Shown one piece after another: positions 49,526-59,766 of a stretch of DNA of 64,000 nt. The notes beneath the pieces were generated by a model. That model worked only from the letters and a program-made list of their open reading frames with translations. It searched no databases and was not told where the DNA came from. The first letter of the stretch is position 1. Every line of letters begins with the position of its first letter. This DNA comes from Gracilaria gracilis (Eukaryota; Rhodophyta; Florideophyceae; Gracilariales; Gracilariaceae): the NCBI GenBank assembly GCA_030374805.1, contig JARGSG010000027.1, positions 1 to 64,000 of the forward strand, read 5' to 3'. The position numbers and the translations under genes are program-made.

Positions 49526-50684
49526 GCGGTGTGTTTAATATGAGTAAAGGTTGCTTTCGTTGGATCCGATTATGAAGTGGTCTAAACCTGCAATGAAGCT
49601 GTTGGTGCTTTTTGAGTAACGAGGCTTTCGGTGACTTGGTGAGACGAGAAGGGACAGGGCTTCTTTGTTTTATAGTGATGAGAAGGGCCGACTAGAATAG
49701 TGAGTCGGAACCTATACGAAAATAATTTGATGCCTGAACGCATTATACGTGGGTTTTCAGGAGGAATCGACAGCGTCACTGTTTAGGAAGATTTAGCTAA
49801 GCAATCGTGTGTCTAGGTATCTATACTTAGCTGCTCCACCGAGGAAAGATCTCCATGATGTATTAGCTTTAGAACACATTTTCATGCATGGACCATGTCC
49901 ATGAAAGTAAGTCAACAATTTCGGTTCCTCCTGTGCTGCTTCTGTGCAGTGCTTCCCCTTTCTCCCTAAGAAAGTCGAACCTCTCAAGCTGGCAGCATCT
50001 GGGCAGAGTGCCAGGGTAGATCAGGCAGCATCGCTCGCGAAGCAGCAGCGTATAAGCATCAGTTTGCAACCCAGTCGGCGCTGGAGGCCCAGAACCTTGA
50101 ATCTATCTAGGCCCCTAACTATGGAAGCAATTGAGCAACTCTGACGCTGTGTCTTTTGTTGGTTTTCTGCTGCAGTCACAAAAGTTTACAACATGAAAAA
50201 TACATGCAGGGCGTATGATCGGATTGTGCCAGGGGTTTACACATGTAACCTGAAAGCGGTGCAGAGTCCTTTAGAAGATCAGTATCGTACTGTAGATCTT
50301 TAGAAAAAGACACTCCGTTGTCTGTGTCGGAGTCCAGTCCGCCAAGGAAAAGAACTGAAGAAAATCATTCTACGATGATCGACATCTGGCCTGCTGCTTG
50401 CGTGGAGCTGCAGTAGTCCTAGGGTCTTTAGCGACGTAAATACCATCTCTGGACTACAACGGCGATCGGCATGCTGTCCTACGGCTTCAAGTGAGTTGGA
50501 AACCCTCCCAGGTCGCGGTGAGGCGAACAATAGGCCCACACCGTCCCCACGTGTTTTACGACTCATGATTCAGACTATGGCAAACGCATAGAACGCCGCC
50601 AAAAGGCAGAATCTACTATTCATCTCGTTTATCAGAAGAAGAAGTGTTGGATCGCCTTGCTTTTCAATCAAACTGTTCTTACGT
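49526..50684. other. Upstream region of the Cys-rich gene
   Basis: 49620-49800 shares words with the other copies (GGTGAGACGAGAAGGGA, GGTATCTA). Short frames at 49944-50144 and 50300-50566 are not supported as genes. Confidence 0.35.
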
Positions 50685-51100
50685 GGCACTAATGCCCGAA
50701 CCCCCTGCCAATGGTAACACGTATTGACTGCTGAAGATCAACAAGTTTGAAGTTTGTCCGGAGTTTGTAGAAAGATTGCAATGGTGTTGGTGTGTTGATC
50801 AAGAAAGCGGCGCGTGAGTTTGATGAGACGAGAAGGGAAGCAGCGGCTTCCTTTTATGATGACACGAACGGCGCAGCAAGCTATATGAACCCGAAGCTAT
50901 ACTGCATCAAGAAAAACAGTTGACGTTGGAATGCATGTAAGCCAAACTGCAGTAGATACACAGATGGCGATTGCGTTGTACGCGGGTTTTCAACAATGTG
51001 ACTGTTGTCGTGCTCTTAACGATTTTTAACAAGGGCCTTGTTTCAAGGCGCTCGGTTGCATAGATATCTAAGCTTGCGCGCCTACAGGCAGGGGTGAAGT
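50685..51100. repeat. Copy C of the duplicated segment
   Basis: Begins with AATGCCCGAACCCCCTGCCA and continues with GATGAGACGAGAAGG, GAAGCTATACTGCAT and CGGGTTTTCAACA, in the same order as copy A at 48.0-48.3 kb. It holds only the upstream part of the Cys-rich gene; no coding part was found. Confidence 0.55.
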
Positions 51101-52167
51101 TGAGCGAAACAAAACCCATGTGGATGGTGAAGTGGGTTTTCATGTACGTGTGAGCGATGAAGAACCCTTGAGCAAATGCGGCGCTGTAGTGTGCTGGGTG
51201 GGTGTGAGTGGGTTGTTGTAATTGTAATTTGAACCAATTATAGCAACGGTAAGGAATTGGGCTGTTAGCGGCGGAAAAGCGGAGAAGGTACGATTGTCTG
51301 TTGTGAAGGGACAAGACATTGACGACGGCAGATTGTAGCCGGCAGCTGACAGTTCACAATTTTAGCTGCACTTGTTAAGTTTTGTGTTTTGCGTGGAGAA
51401 AACGCGGGTGACGGAGGTATCTAAGCGGGGCCCCGAAGGCGTACAAGCGCGATATCTTACAAGCACGGCAGCGCAAACAGTGTTGGCGTTCATCCCAGAG
51501 AGAGAGAGAAAAAGAGAGATAGCCACAGCTCGTGGTCACAGCGAGCACGCTCGCCAATGCGAGCCGGCGCGGCTCGTCGGCACGGCGCACCCAGCACACA
51601 GTATGCTGGCGTTAGCGCTATAGTTTTTTAATACAAGGCGGAGAGCCGCATGTCGGCTCTACGAGCAGACATTGATGCCTGCAGGGACGACCGCACTTCT
51701 CGCTACCGTCATGTTCCTCGAGTAAATCGCGTACGCGCCAGCCCCCACTTTTCCCGGTTTCAGCTGCCTGTACTCCAAGCTGTGTCCATGCGCATCACGC
51801 AGAAACTTGTCCGCTTCAAACGATTAGGCCATTTTTTCTTCTTCTTCTTATTTGTGAGTATCGTACGTTGATTTCTCGTACGTCGTGAGGTTCATAATGA
51901 ACCTCCAATACCTACAGCACTTTATCAACGTATGAAAATATAGCGGCTAACTTGAAATACGGCCCTGGGAAAAGTCAGGGAAACGGTGGTGGAGCCGTCT
52001 TTGTATGGCCGATTCCGTGCCTACTGCTGTCGAGCAGCTAACTGGGGCCCGTTTACCGACATAGCACCAAGGTCCGAATGGCGATCGACATGCCAGCGGC
52101 GGCAAGGTCGACTGCGCGGCCGAGTTTAGCGCAATCCCGAGTTCGAGGCCATTTCCATCTCATCATC
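51101..52167. other. Region without a supported gene
   Basis: Frames at 51372-51623 and 51650-51871 are open but without domains; AG-rich and T-rich runs are present. It contains the 3' flank of the kinase gene. Confidence 0.35.
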
Positions 52168-55104
52168 CTAACGGATACACCCGCTCGCCTCAGATTGTCT
52201 TTTCAGGCAATACATTCTCGTTCCAAAAGAAGAAGAAGAAGAAGAAGAAGAAGAAGAAGAAGAATCCTCGGAACAAGGGTACCTTCCACGGTAAGAGCGC
52301 ATTCTCTCGAAACAGCCGATTCCTTCTCTCCCGTCAGAGCTGGAATCTTCGTCAGAGCTGGAATCTTCGTCAAAGTCCGCAGTAGAACAATAAGAAGAAA
52401 ATCTGGGGCACAAATGGAAATGGTGCCGTCCGTCTTTGCTGGAATCCTCTTCAGAGCTGGAATCTTCGTCAAAGTCCGCTGCAGAAGAAGAAGAAGGAGC
52501 AGAAAATCTGGGGCACCAAAAGGAATGGTGTCGTCCGTCTTTGACCTCGGAGCATTTCGATTTTCGGTGTGCGTGTCCACAAGTCTCACTCCTTTCGCGC
52601 GAATGGTGTCGTCCGTGCTTGATCTTGGAGCGTTTCAGTTTTAAGTGTGCACGAGTCCCGCCCTTCGTGCACGAATGGTGTCGCCCGCCCGTGATCTCGG
52701 AGCGTTTCAGTTTTCGGTGTGCACGAGTCCCACCCTTCGTGCACGAATGGTGTCGCCCGCCCGTGATCTCGGAGCGTCTCAGTTTTCGGTGTGCACGAGT
52801 CCCGCTCTTCTTGCGCGAATGGTGTCGTCCGTCCGTGATCCCGGGCGAGGCGTCTGTGGCGTTGAGCACTGTGGTAGCTTTTGAAACTGAATTAGAGGGT
52901 AACAGCGACGATGAGGGCGGAGGTGAAGTTGACAGTGAGAAAGCTGAAGAAGAAGGTAAAGCACGAGTCCCGCTCTTCTTGCGCGAATGGTCTGGTCGAA
53001 GGGGGGGACTTAAGGCACGATTCCCCGTTGCAAAATACGTAGGATTGGTAGGAATCCACCATGCAAAATACCGAACATGACTCTGACCGTATGGAGCTGG
53101 CACGGAATCAAGGCCCAGGACTGGCTTTCGATCCCCAACCAGTCTTTGTGTTTCTAGACCATCGACTTGCGAATGGTCTGGTCGGAGGGGGGGACTCAAG
53201 GCACGACTCCACATTGGGTGACTTGAGATAGGATTCCAGCATGCAAAATGCCGAACATGACGTTGTGTAGTGAACTGGGGGGAAAGATGTGCGTGTGGCT
53301 GTGGCTGGGTACCTGCGACTACACTTTGACCGTATGGCGCTGCCACGGAAACAAGGCCCATGACTGGCTTTCGACCCTCAACCAATCCTTGTATTTCTAC
53401 TAGACCATCGACTTGCGGTCTCGGGATGTGAGCGCTCTTCACATGCTTTCGCTCAACAATTTCAACAACATTATCATCAATCTCATCTCTTTGATCATCG
53501 TTATCGTTATCGCCTTCATCTTTTTCCAAGTGGAGGGTTCCGATGTCTGCGGCTATGCTTCCGTCGCTACCGTCCGAATCCTCGTCAGAGGATTTCGGTG
53601 AATAATGGGTCAAGCCGGAGGAATCGTGTAGTCCGTCCCTAACCTCGGGGGCTGCCAATGCCTTGCTTTCAACGTGGACGAGTGTGGGAGCATCCAGAAA
53701 CTCGTCAGGATAGGAGTTCGCACTGACACAATTTCTGTTCAACTGCTCATCGTAAGAACTCGAATTAGTCTCCTTTTCGACGCTATTTGTTGAATGAGTT
53801 CCACTATTCTTGCGCGCATGCGAAACGCGATCTGAACTGCCTTGCAATCTGTTCGATTGACAACCATCAGAACCCTTCGAGTCGGAAGTGTCTCCCAACC
53901 CATTCAGAGTTTTCTTAACACTAACAGGGTTATATGGAGGATTGGGCAGCCTCTGATCCGATGCCAGACTGTGATCAGATGGGTAACCGGGCACGTGCGC
54001 TTGCCGCCTACCTGCAGAGTTGTGAGGAAATAAATGCGCACTACTTGTGGTAGTATCGTGCTGTCCGGCAACGTTGGGCATTGCATTTGTGGCGGGCACA
54101 GATAAGCGTTGCTTGTATCGCTCTAGCAACACGTCGATTTCATCTACAACGTCTCCAATCGTTGGGCGCTCTGTCGGTTCGTGTCTCCAACACTTCTCTA
54201 CAAACTGGATGTAACGAGGGTCAAAATGATCCTTCCGTGGACCCCAAGACGGTCGATTGCCTTCGCGCACAAGTATCATGAGATGAAACACGTTCCTGAC
54301 ATCCTCGAGCCTCCAGCTCTGCAGACCCGACAAAAGCTCGAAGAGCACCATACCATATGCATATATATCCGACGCTTTGGCAGCGTCGTCGCTAAGCGAT
54401 GCGACGCCTTTGTAGGACTCGGGGGACATGTATATATATGTGCCCACGGCACCAGGGCCAAAATCGGTTGTGCCGGCAGTGGTGCCAAACAGGTGTGGGG
54501 AATCAGCTCCCTCCAGTCTCTTAGAGAGACCAAAGTCACAAAGCTTGGCTTTTGCGTGTGGCGGCAAGCACGCGGTGCAGCTACCGTTGTGGTGCTGCTC
54601 AAACTGAATGAGCGCCGTGAGCAGCACGTTTTGCGGCTTGATATCGCCATGCGTGAGCTTCTGGTTGTGCATGTGTAGCAGTGCGCGCGCAATGTGAGAC
54701 GCAATGGTAAGAAAGCTCAACTCGTGCCACACGGCGTGATGCTCCCTCATCCGCGCCAGCGAATCGTGCAAGGAGCCACCTTCTAAATACTCGGTGACAA
54801 TGTGTAGGTCACGCGCGTCATCGCCGCGAAATGAACCGAGGTGCTGAACAATGAATTGATTGCGCAACACATGGTATCGGTCGATTTCGCGGCGTTGTTG
54901 TTTAAGCTCGGCGGGCTGCTGTGGACAGTCACCCGCGGCAGACACAATGCTCGACGACGGGTGCTTGATGACCTTGACGGCGACCGGGTTGGCATCGAAC
55001 AGACCGCGGTATACAATGCCGTATGCGCCCTCGCCCAGCTTGGAGGAGGTGTCCCAGCGGAGGCGCGTGTGATCTATGGGGGGAAAGTTATGGATCAGGG
55101 ACAT
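52168..55104 (-). CDS. Ser/Thr protein kinase (TKL-like) with long repetitive tail
   Basis: ATG at 55104, 978 codons, no introns. The kinase domain is at residues 15-310: LGEGAYGIVYRG (Gly loop), VAVKVIKH (Lys), YLEGGSLHDSL, THGDIKPQNVLL (catalytic loop, with G for R before D), LCDFGLSK, GTYIYMSPESYKG and ASDIYAYGMVLFELLSG. The HGDIKPQN and the MSPE-plus-DIYAYG layout fit the tyrosine kinase-like group. Residues 330-978 are a low-complexity tail: an acidic stretch, two copies of a roughly 60-residue block (GRKPVMGLVSVAAPYGQS and GDRKPVLGLDSVPAPYGQS), then 24-residue GTRAHRKLKRSEI repeats rich in His/Arg/Lys, and a poly-Ser run. All key catalytic residues are present, so it is probably active. 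Substrates are unknown. Confidence 0.85.
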   Translation of the reverse strand: MSLIHNFPPIDHTRLRWDTSSKLGEGAYGIVYRGLFDANPVAVKVIKHPSSSIVSAAGDCPQQPAELKQQRREIDRYHVLRNQFIVQHLGSFRGDDARDLHIVTEYLEGGSLHDSLARMREHHAVWHELSFLTIASHIARALLHMHNQKLTHGDIKPQNVLLTALIQFEQHHNGSCTACLPPHAKAKLCDFGLSKRLEGADSPHLFGTTAGTTDFGPGAVGTYIYMSPESYKGVASLSDDAAKASDIYAYGMVLFELLSGLQSWRLEDVRNVFHLMILVREGNRPSWGPRKDHFDPRYIQFVEKCWRHEPTERPTIGDVVDEIDVLLERYKQRLSVPATNAMPNVAGQHDTTTSSAHLFPHNSAGRRQAHVPGYPSDHSLASDQRLPNPPYNPVSVKKTLNGLGDTSDSKGSDGCQSNRLQGSSDRVSHARKNSGTHSTNSVEKETNSSSYDEQLNRNCVSANSYPDEFLDAPTLVHVESKALAAPEVRDGLHDSSGLTHYSPKSSDEDSDGSDGSIAADIGTLHLEKDEGDNDNDDQRDEIDDNVVEIVERKHVKSAHIPRPQVDGLVEIQGLVEGRKPVMGLVSVAAPYGQSVVAGTQPQPHAHLSPQFTTQRHVRHFACWNPISSHPMWSRALSPPLRPDHSQVDGLETQRLVGDRKPVLGLDSVPAPYGQSHVRYFAWWIPTNPTYFATGNRALSPPLRPDHSRKKSGTRALPSSSAFSLSTSPPPSSSLLPSNSVSKATTVLNATDASPGITDGRHHSRKKSGTRAHRKLRRSEITGGRHHSCTKGGTRAHRKLKRSEITGGRHHSCTKGGTRAHLKLKRSKIKHGRHHSRERSETCGHAHRKSKCSEVKDGRHHSFWCPRFSAPSSSSAADFDEDSSSEEDSSKDGRHHFHLCPRFSSYCSTADFDEDSSSDEDSSSDGREGIGCFERMRSYRGRYPCSEDSSSSSSSSSSSSFGTRMYCLKRQSEASGCIR
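52226..52263. repeat. (AAG)n microsatellite, codes poly-Ser in the kinase
   Basis: About twelve AAG units; on the minus strand they give the poly-Ser run near the C-terminus of the kinase. Confidence 0.85.
52515..52850 (-). repeat. 72 bp coding tandem repeats in the kinase tail
   Basis: Four to five units of 72 bp (24 residues) of the type GTRAHRKLKRSEITGGRHHS; anchor positions 52664, 52736 and 52808 are spaced exactly 72. Earlier units are more diverged. All keep the reading frame. Confidence 0.85.
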
Positions 55105-56856
55105 GGTAAGAGCGGCAGCGAATATTCTCGGGGAGAAGACACCCACGTTGAGCAACAAAGAGCAGGAAGAGGAGGGCAGTAGGACGAGCGAGCGAGCGAG
55201 CGAGCGACGTGGGCGGTACTAACGGCACAGGCGGTGGGCCGTGATAGATAAGTCTCAGAAACGTTAACTGGGAGAAAACGTATGTAGCTCCGAACTTTGG
55301 AGTTTGAGGTACCAAAGGTAGCTCTACAGTTGGTGCAGTTGGCCTCCGAAGGTAAAACGCTAACCCTTTAGCTCTACCGTTGGCCAACTGTACCAGGTGG
55401 CCTCCGAAGGTATCATACCAACGGAAAAGCTATTGTTGCTACACGCAGATAGGCCTCCGAAGTATCATAGACAAGCAACTGTTTGAGGAAAGAGCGAGTG
55501 TGTTACTGGACCCTCACATTACGATACTACCTGTAGTGGTTTGCACAGCAAAGGGTTCTGTTCCCCGGTCGGAGGGGACAAGACCGCGCCACACATAGTG
55601 GTTTGATGCTGGAGGATCTGGCCAATGGCCAATGGCCAATGGCAAAACAATCGCGACGCCAACAAGAGTGTTTTGGTGCCGATTGTTTTGGGGGGGGGGA
55701 ACGGAAAGCTCTGCTGCGCAAACGACTATCTGTGGCGCGGTGTTGTGCCGTCGGACAGCGCTGGGAGCGTTTTATTGGATTGGCGACCCGGGCTCACGGT
55801 TGGCGTATTGCACGCGGACAGCACTCAATCGGTCGGCGAATTATCAGTGTTGCGAGGGTATCTATGTGTACTGCCTTCCTCTTATCTGAAATTGGTTGTC
55901 TATCGTTCACCACTCGTGGTTGCAAACGAAAGTTGTTGGAAAGCTGGCGGCTGAAACTGTGAGCACTTGCGTATCATAGGGTAGATGAGTGTGCACTGCG
56001 CTTACAAAGGTAGATAGGAGCGAGGCAGTTTTGGCGCTTAGAGGGTACATACCACACGGCAGAAGACATAGCCGGGCACATATGTGAGAAGCAATGGAGC
56101 AGCTCGTTGGCGGGTGCGGGCTGCGGTGCGCTGCTTGTTTGTATATTTATGTGTTGTAAGGGGACAACACGTTGTGTTTATGGATCTACTACGGCGGCAC
56201 ATAAAAGAAAACGTGTTGTGGATGCACACAAGCACAACGCGCTTTGCAGACGTGAGCGAGGAGATTGATGTGTGATCGAACACAAGTATCTACTGTAGCT
56301 CTAGGTAACCTTAGCTAAGTGCGGTGAGGATGATGAGCTGTACAAATGAATGCCTTTCGAAAACGATAACTGTACATGGGGGAAAACGTCGTATCACCAC
56401 AGTTTCTCTGGAGTATCTCGTCGGGGATTGTAACTTTACGAAGGTACTGTAGTGTAACCTTGCATAAAAAAGCACCGTCACGCGGCGTGCTCCAAAAAAA
56501 CGGCGCGCAATGGAGCGCAACAGTGACAGCTGCCGCCGCCGGCGCGCGCGTGCAACAGCTTTTTTGTGGTGGCACATGCGCCACACGCGCATCTACCAAA
56601 ACGTGAGCGTCAAGTTTGCAACACGTCTGCGAGCGCGCGCGCGGCCCATGGCGGCGCAAGTACGAGCGCGATAGATGCACACAAAACAGTCTACCAAGGG
56701 TAGAAGGAGAGGCGCTTCGTGCAGCAAGGGCCTCAACGTAGTTATCATGACAGACGGACACACACAGCAGCTGTAGCTACTACGAAGGTATCTACAGCAG
56801 CGTGTGGTGCAGCACCACGAGCAGTTGTCCAACACACTGCACGCGCGCAGCGAGCA
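55105..56856. other. Intergenic region between the kinase and the GC-rich block
   Basis: Contains a (GAGC)n run at about 55186-55206, three copies of GGCCTCCGAAGGTA or a near match at about 55346, 55402 and 55451, and GGCCAAT repeated three times near 55620. Several short frames are open but unconvincing. GC content rises steeply after about 56.5 kb. Confidence 0.4.
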
Positions 56857-58193
56857 ATGTTGGCGCGAGCGCTGTGCAAGGCGGCGAGCCGAATGAGCAA
56901 CGTCAGCGTACGCGCTCTCACCGTCCCCGAAATCGGACTGCGAGCGCTGCACAACGCGCAGCAGCACGGAGTGTGGCCGGTAGTGGTGCACATTCGACGC
57001 GCGACATGGCCAACGGAATCGTACTCGGCGCTGCTGTGGCAGTGCGGCAGCGGCAGCGGCAGCGGCAGCGGCAGCGGCAGCGGCAGCGGCAGTAGCCAGC
57101 CGCTGCGGCTGCAGTTTGAGCGCGGCCACGGCAGCGACAGCAGCACGCTGCGAGCGTACGCGTCCGTGCGCGAAGGCGTGATACAATACCGCGTGCTACA
57201 CGCCGAGCGCGTGCTCAAGCAAGGCCGTCTGGCGGTGGTACCACAACCGCACCCACAACCGTCCACGCCGTCGCCGCCGGACGGCGGCGAAGCGACGGGC
57301 TGTCGCACGCTGTCCGCCGGCAGCAAGTGCGCGCGCGGCGAGCTGCGCGCGCACTTTGCGTTCAACGAGCGGCTGCGCGGCGTGCGCGGCGTGCTGCTGC
57401 AGCTGCGGCGGCCGGCGCGCGTGCTGGCGCTGCGCCGCGCCGCTGGCGGCGGCTCGCGCTTCTGCCGCTCGCTGCGGCTGCGCGCCGGCGCGTACAGCTT
57501 TCGCTTCCGCGTGCTGTTCGGCGCCGGCGCGCCGTCGCTGCGGCCGCCGCCGCCCATCAGCGTGGGCTGGGCGCCTGCGCGCCGCGCCGCTGGCGCTGGC
57601 GCTGGCGCTGGCGCTGGCGCTGGCGCCAACGCCGCGTGCACCGAGTGGCTTACCGCGCACGTGGCCGAGCCGCCGCCGCTGCCGCCGCCCGCCGCCAACG
57701 GCTGCGGCTGCGGCTCTTCAAAGCTGCGCACCACGGCGCCGACGCCGCCGCCGCCGCCTCTGCCGCCGCGCATGTGCGCGTCACGCTCACGCGTGCGCAC
57801 GCGCGTGCCGCCGCCGCCGCCGCGCATTGCTGCTGCCGGGCGGCGCGCGCGCAAGCGGCGGCGGTTGGGCGCGTCACCGCCGCCGTCACCGCCGCCGTCA
57901 CCGCCGCCGTCACCGCCGCCTGACGCGCCAATGCGGCGCGGCTCGTGCGCGCTGTGCGCGCGCGGCGGCGGCGCGCAGCACGACTGCGTGTGCGCGCGCT
58001 GCCTGCGCGCGCTGCTGCGGCGGCGGTGCGGATGCGCGTGCGCGTGCGCGTGCGCGTGCGCCAGCGCGTGCGCCAGCGACGACCACCGCCACCACGGCGA
58101 CGGCGCCGACAGCGGCGGTGAAGGTACGAGCAAAGCAATGAGCAAACGAACAGGCGGTGGAGGCGGAAGCGCGCCGCCAAGCTGGCGCGGCAT

Positions 58194-58237
<44 letters not shown>

Positions 58238-58461
58238 TGGTGCGCGAGTGCGCCAAGCTGCTGCTCACGGCGGCCGTGACGGCGGCGCTCATCGGCGTGG
58301 GCGACGCACTGCTGTCACGCAGCGGCGGCGGAGGCGGCGGCGGCAGCGGCAGCGGCAGCAGCAGCAGCGGCGGAAGCGGCGGCGGCGGCGATGGCGCGCA
58401 GTGTGACGCAAGCAGCGGCGCGTGGCAATGGTGGTGGTGGTGGTTGAGGTGCAAACCCTAA
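56857..58461 (+). CDS. Tail-anchored paralog A, unknown function
   Basis: In-frame ATGs at 56857 and 56893; the second matches the paralog best. The protein (about 520-535 residues) has an N-terminal domain (EIGLRALHNAQQHGVWPVVV, then YRVLHAERVLKQGRLAVV), a second segment (LRAHFAFNERLRGVRGVLLQ, then LRAGAYSFRFRVLF and ISVGW), a long Pro/Gly/Ala-rich region, a Cys-rich CALCARGG / CVCARC patch, and a C-terminal membrane span (LLLTAAVTAALIGVGDALL) followed by Gly/Ser. Repeats of GGCAGC, GCTGGC and GGC give (SG)n, (GA)n and poly-Gly. The same blocks in the same order appear in the minus-strand gene that converges on it. That supports this strand over the equally long antisense frame. The beta-strand-rich second segment could be a carbohydrate-binding-like sandwich, only a guess. 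Confidence 0.65.
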
Positions 58462-58563
58462 ACGGCGGCGGGGGCGTAGAAAAACGCGCATAATTAAACA
58501 CAAAAGGGGCGCGCAGCCATTTACACTTTTTTTTTTGTGCTGCGCAAGTGTATCTACCAACCG
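58462..58563. other. Convergent spacer between the two paralogs
   Basis: About 100 bases between the stops of two tail-to-tail genes, with a T-run at 58529-58536 and TAATTAAA near 58490, a possible poly(A) signal. Confidence 0.4.
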
Positions 58564-59766
58564 TTAGGCGGGCATTGCGCACGCGTGCTGCAGCGCCGCG
58601 TCGCCGCCGTCGCTGCTGTTCCGACGCTGCGCGCCGCGCTCAGCCGCTTGCTGCCCCTCCTCCGCCTCTCCCTCCGCCTGTCGCTCTCCCTCCGCCTGTC
58701 CCTCTCCCTCGCTCGCGTGCAGCGGCAGCACGCCCGCCACAAACGCGCCCACCGACACGGCCGCCACCGCCAGCGCCACGCGCAGCAGCAGTCGCCACAC
58801 GCCGCGCAGCCGCCGCCGCGCGCCGCCTGGCGCGCCATCGTCGTGGTGGTGGTGGTGGTCGTCGTCGCGCAGCACGCGCACGCACAAGGGCCACGTCACC
58901 AGCTCGCCGTCGCGCGTGGCCGCCGCCACGTCCCAGCCCAGCGGCGTGAACGGCAGCGCGCACAGCGGCACGCGCTCGGTGGGCAGCACCACGAAGCGGA
59001 AGCGCAGCTCGCCCGCCGCCACGTACAGCAGCGCCTCAAACGCGTCCGCATTGCGTCGCAGCTCGTGCGTGCCCACGCGCACGCCGCCATCAGCACCATC
59101 GGCGTCGTCGTCGACGCGCACCCACACGCGCCGCACGCCCCACAGCTGCTGGTCGTACACAAACAGCACCGCGCGTAGTCCGCGCTCATCCGCGCGCATC
59201 TTGAGCACGCGCGCGCCGGTGCGCGCGCCCGAGCGCGCGCTCAGCGCGCGCGTGGCGCGCTGCCCGCTCAGCGGCGGCGGCGGCGCCACCACCGTCAGTC
59301 CGCCGGCCGCCACGCGCCGGCCCTCGCGTAGCACCTCGTACGTGAGCGCGTGTTCATGCGCGTCGAACGTGCGCACCCACGCGCCGCCGTCGGCGCGCCG
59401 CGCCATGGCGTACGAGTGCGCGTCGTCCACGCGCAGCTCGTACGCGCCGCTGCTGCTTGCGCCACTGCGCCACGGCGGCGCCGCGTCGTCGCGCGCGTCC
59501 GCGCGCAGCTGCACTTGCACCGGCCACAGCGCGGCGTCAAGCGCGCGCGCGTAGCGAAGCGCGCCCAGTTCGGCCGTGCCCAGCGTGCGCGCGCTCGCCA
59601 TCTCGCGCTGCGGCGCCGGCGGCGCCGGCGGCGCCGACGGCGGCGGCGACGGCGACGACAAAGGCGAGCGCGGCGGCGTCATGTACGGGTTGCGCAGCGG
59701 CGGCAGCGCGATGCGCGGCGTGGAGCTGCAGTGCACCACCACGTCGTGGGCGTCGCGCGCGCCCAT
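58564..59766 (-). CDS. Tail-anchored paralog B, unknown function
   Basis: In-frame ATGs at 59766, 59682 and 59601; the last aligns with the start of paralog A. The core is ELGALRYARALDAALWPVQV, YEVLREGRRVAAGGLTVV, RALSARSGARTGARVL, LRAVLFVYDQQLWGVRRVWV, and AAGELRFRFVVLPTERVPL ending at LGWDV. Each has a counterpart at the same place in paralog A. A His/Asp run and basic patch are followed by a C-terminal membrane span (LLLRVALAVAAVSVGAFVAG) and an acidic, Glu/Gly repeat tail. It is therefore probably a tail-anchored protein facing the cytosol. No known family. Tail-to-tail arrangement with A suggests an inverted duplication. Confidence 0.65.
   Translation of the reverse strand: MGARDAHDVVVHCSSTPRIALPPLRNPYMTPPRSPLSSPSPPPSAPPAPPAPQREMASARTLGTAELGALRYARALDAALWPVQVQLRADARDDAAPPWRSGASSSGAYELRVDDAHSYAMARRADGGAWVRTFDAHEHALTYEVLREGRRVAAGGLTVVAPPPPLSGQRATRALSARSGARTGARVLKMRADERGLRAVLFVYDQQLWGVRRVWVRVDDDADGADGGVRVGTHELRRNADAFEALLYVAAGELRFRFVVLPTERVPLCALPFTPLGWDVAAATRDGELVTWPLCVRVLRDDDHHHHHDDGAPGGARRRLRGVWRLLLRVALAVAAVSVGAFVAGVLPLHASEGEGQAEGERQAEGEAEEGQQAAERGAQRRNSSDGGDAALQHACAMPA

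Noticed and set aside
51372..51871. Two small plus-strand frames
   Set aside because: No domain, poor composition, one ends in a T-rich run; nothing supports them as genes.
56745..58454. A 569-codon antisense frame opposite tail-anchored paralog A
   Set aside because: Stops are rare in this GC-rich DNA, so all frames tend to be open. Only the plus frame has homology to the minus-strand paralog B and a membrane tail.
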